Source: UBA2773 sp964458715 (GTDB lineage: Bacteria > Patescibacteriota > Minisyncoccia > Moranbacterales > DUUL01). From it: a DNA stretch of 5,384 nucleotides. Positions 5,292-5,384 of this stretch are shown here, piece by piece. Every line of letters begins with the position of its first letter. Position 1 is the first letter of the stretch. The translations under genes and the position numbers were made by a program. The notes beneath the pieces were generated by a model. The model saw only the letters and a list, made by a program, of their open reading frames with translations. It had not been told where the DNA came from and searched no databases. The stretch lies in NCBI GenBank assembly GCA_964458715.1, contig CAYWJP010000036.1, positions 1 through 5,384 of the forward strand, given 5' to 3'.

Positions 5292-5347
5292 ACCCCGTTA
5301 AATAATTTTAGTGAAACCAAAATTAGACAGAGTCTATTTAACGGGGT
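5292..5347. repeat. 56-bp inverted repeat able to form a three-way junction
   Basis: A perfect 13-bp outer stem pairs ACCCCGTTAAATA (5292-5304) with TATTTAACGGGGT (5335-5347). The enclosed 30 bases contain two further hairpins. One pairs AATTTT (5304-5309) with AAAATT (5319-5324), and the other pairs AGAC (5325-5328) with GTCT (5332-5335). If the outer stem stops at 5303/5336, the three helices meet with no unpaired base. Neither strand has a T-run after the stem, so it is not a classic intrinsic terminator. It lies between the DUF2207 promoters and whatever lies beyond the right edge. It may be a REP-like or transposon-end palindrome, a protein-binding cruciform, or a structured RNA. Confidence 0.7.
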
Positions 5348-5384
5348 GAACTTTCTAACTTTATAAACTCAAATCACACGCTCT
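5348..5384. other. right edge, no assignable feature
   Basis: All three minus-strand frames meet a stop within these 37 bases (TAA at 5361-5363, TGA at 5369-5371, TGA at 5374-5376). The bases could hold the last few codons of another minus-strand gene, for example R-A-C-D-L-S-L then stop in the frame ending at 5361. This is too short to support a call. Confidence 0.3.

Noticed and set aside
5292..5347. Integron attC site: GTTAAAT (5297-5303) and ATTTAAC (5336-5342) fit the GTTRRRY and RYYYAAC core patterns.
   Set aside because: The cores are in the wrong order: attC runs from RYYYAAC to GTTRRRY. No matching partner core lies at the right distance on either side, and no integrase or cassette structure is present.

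Overview
This is an AT-rich window in which every supported gene lies on the minus strand, so transcription runs from the right edge to the left. It holds five complete protein genes and the first 92 codons of a sixth. The gene set suggests a Patescibacteria/CPR bacterium (Parcubacteria-like). It includes a TRM11-like methyltransferase N-terminus, a DUF2207 membrane protein ending in Gly10-Ser-Trp, a two-cysteine lipoprotein of a type I associate with CPR genomes, a YjbQ protein, and a free-standing four-helix-bundle (23S IVS-type) protein. Leaders are AT-rich and lack Shine-Dalgarno sites. This assignment is inference from gene content and composition; no rRNA or other phylogenetic marker is present. 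TGA stops the DUF2207 gene exactly after its Gly-Ser-Trp end, so the standard bacterial code applies rather than the TGA=Gly code of Gracilibacteria and Absconditabacteria.

Layout, right to left in transcription order. Positions 5138-5384 are non-coding and hold a striking 56-bp inverted repeat (5292-5347) that can fold into a gap-free three-way junction, followed by two candidate promoters. Then come the DUF2207 membrane protein (3410-5137), a 33-bp AT-only spacer with a 14-bp tandem repeat, the four-helix-bundle gene (2987-3376) and a predicted lipoprotein (2270-2917). These three could be one transcript because no terminator is visible between them. YjbQ (1657-2100) and a secreted parallel beta-helix protein (585-1532) each have their own near-consensus sigma70-type promoter with a TTGACA -35 box.

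Positions 279-584 are non-coding. They contain a 161-bp element with imperfect terminal inverted repeats (390-550), probably a non-autonomous mobile element or REP-like relic, and beyond it a GC-stem terminator hairpin (347-373). The element seems to separate the beta-helix gene from its terminator. The partial methyltransferase gene then runs off the left edge.

Functionally, three of the six products (beta-helix, lipoprotein, DUF2207) are exported or membrane proteins, so this is a small envelope-oriented neighbourhood. No known multi-gene system can be assembled from it. The parts least explained by known families are the two structured non-coding elements and the lipoprotein.
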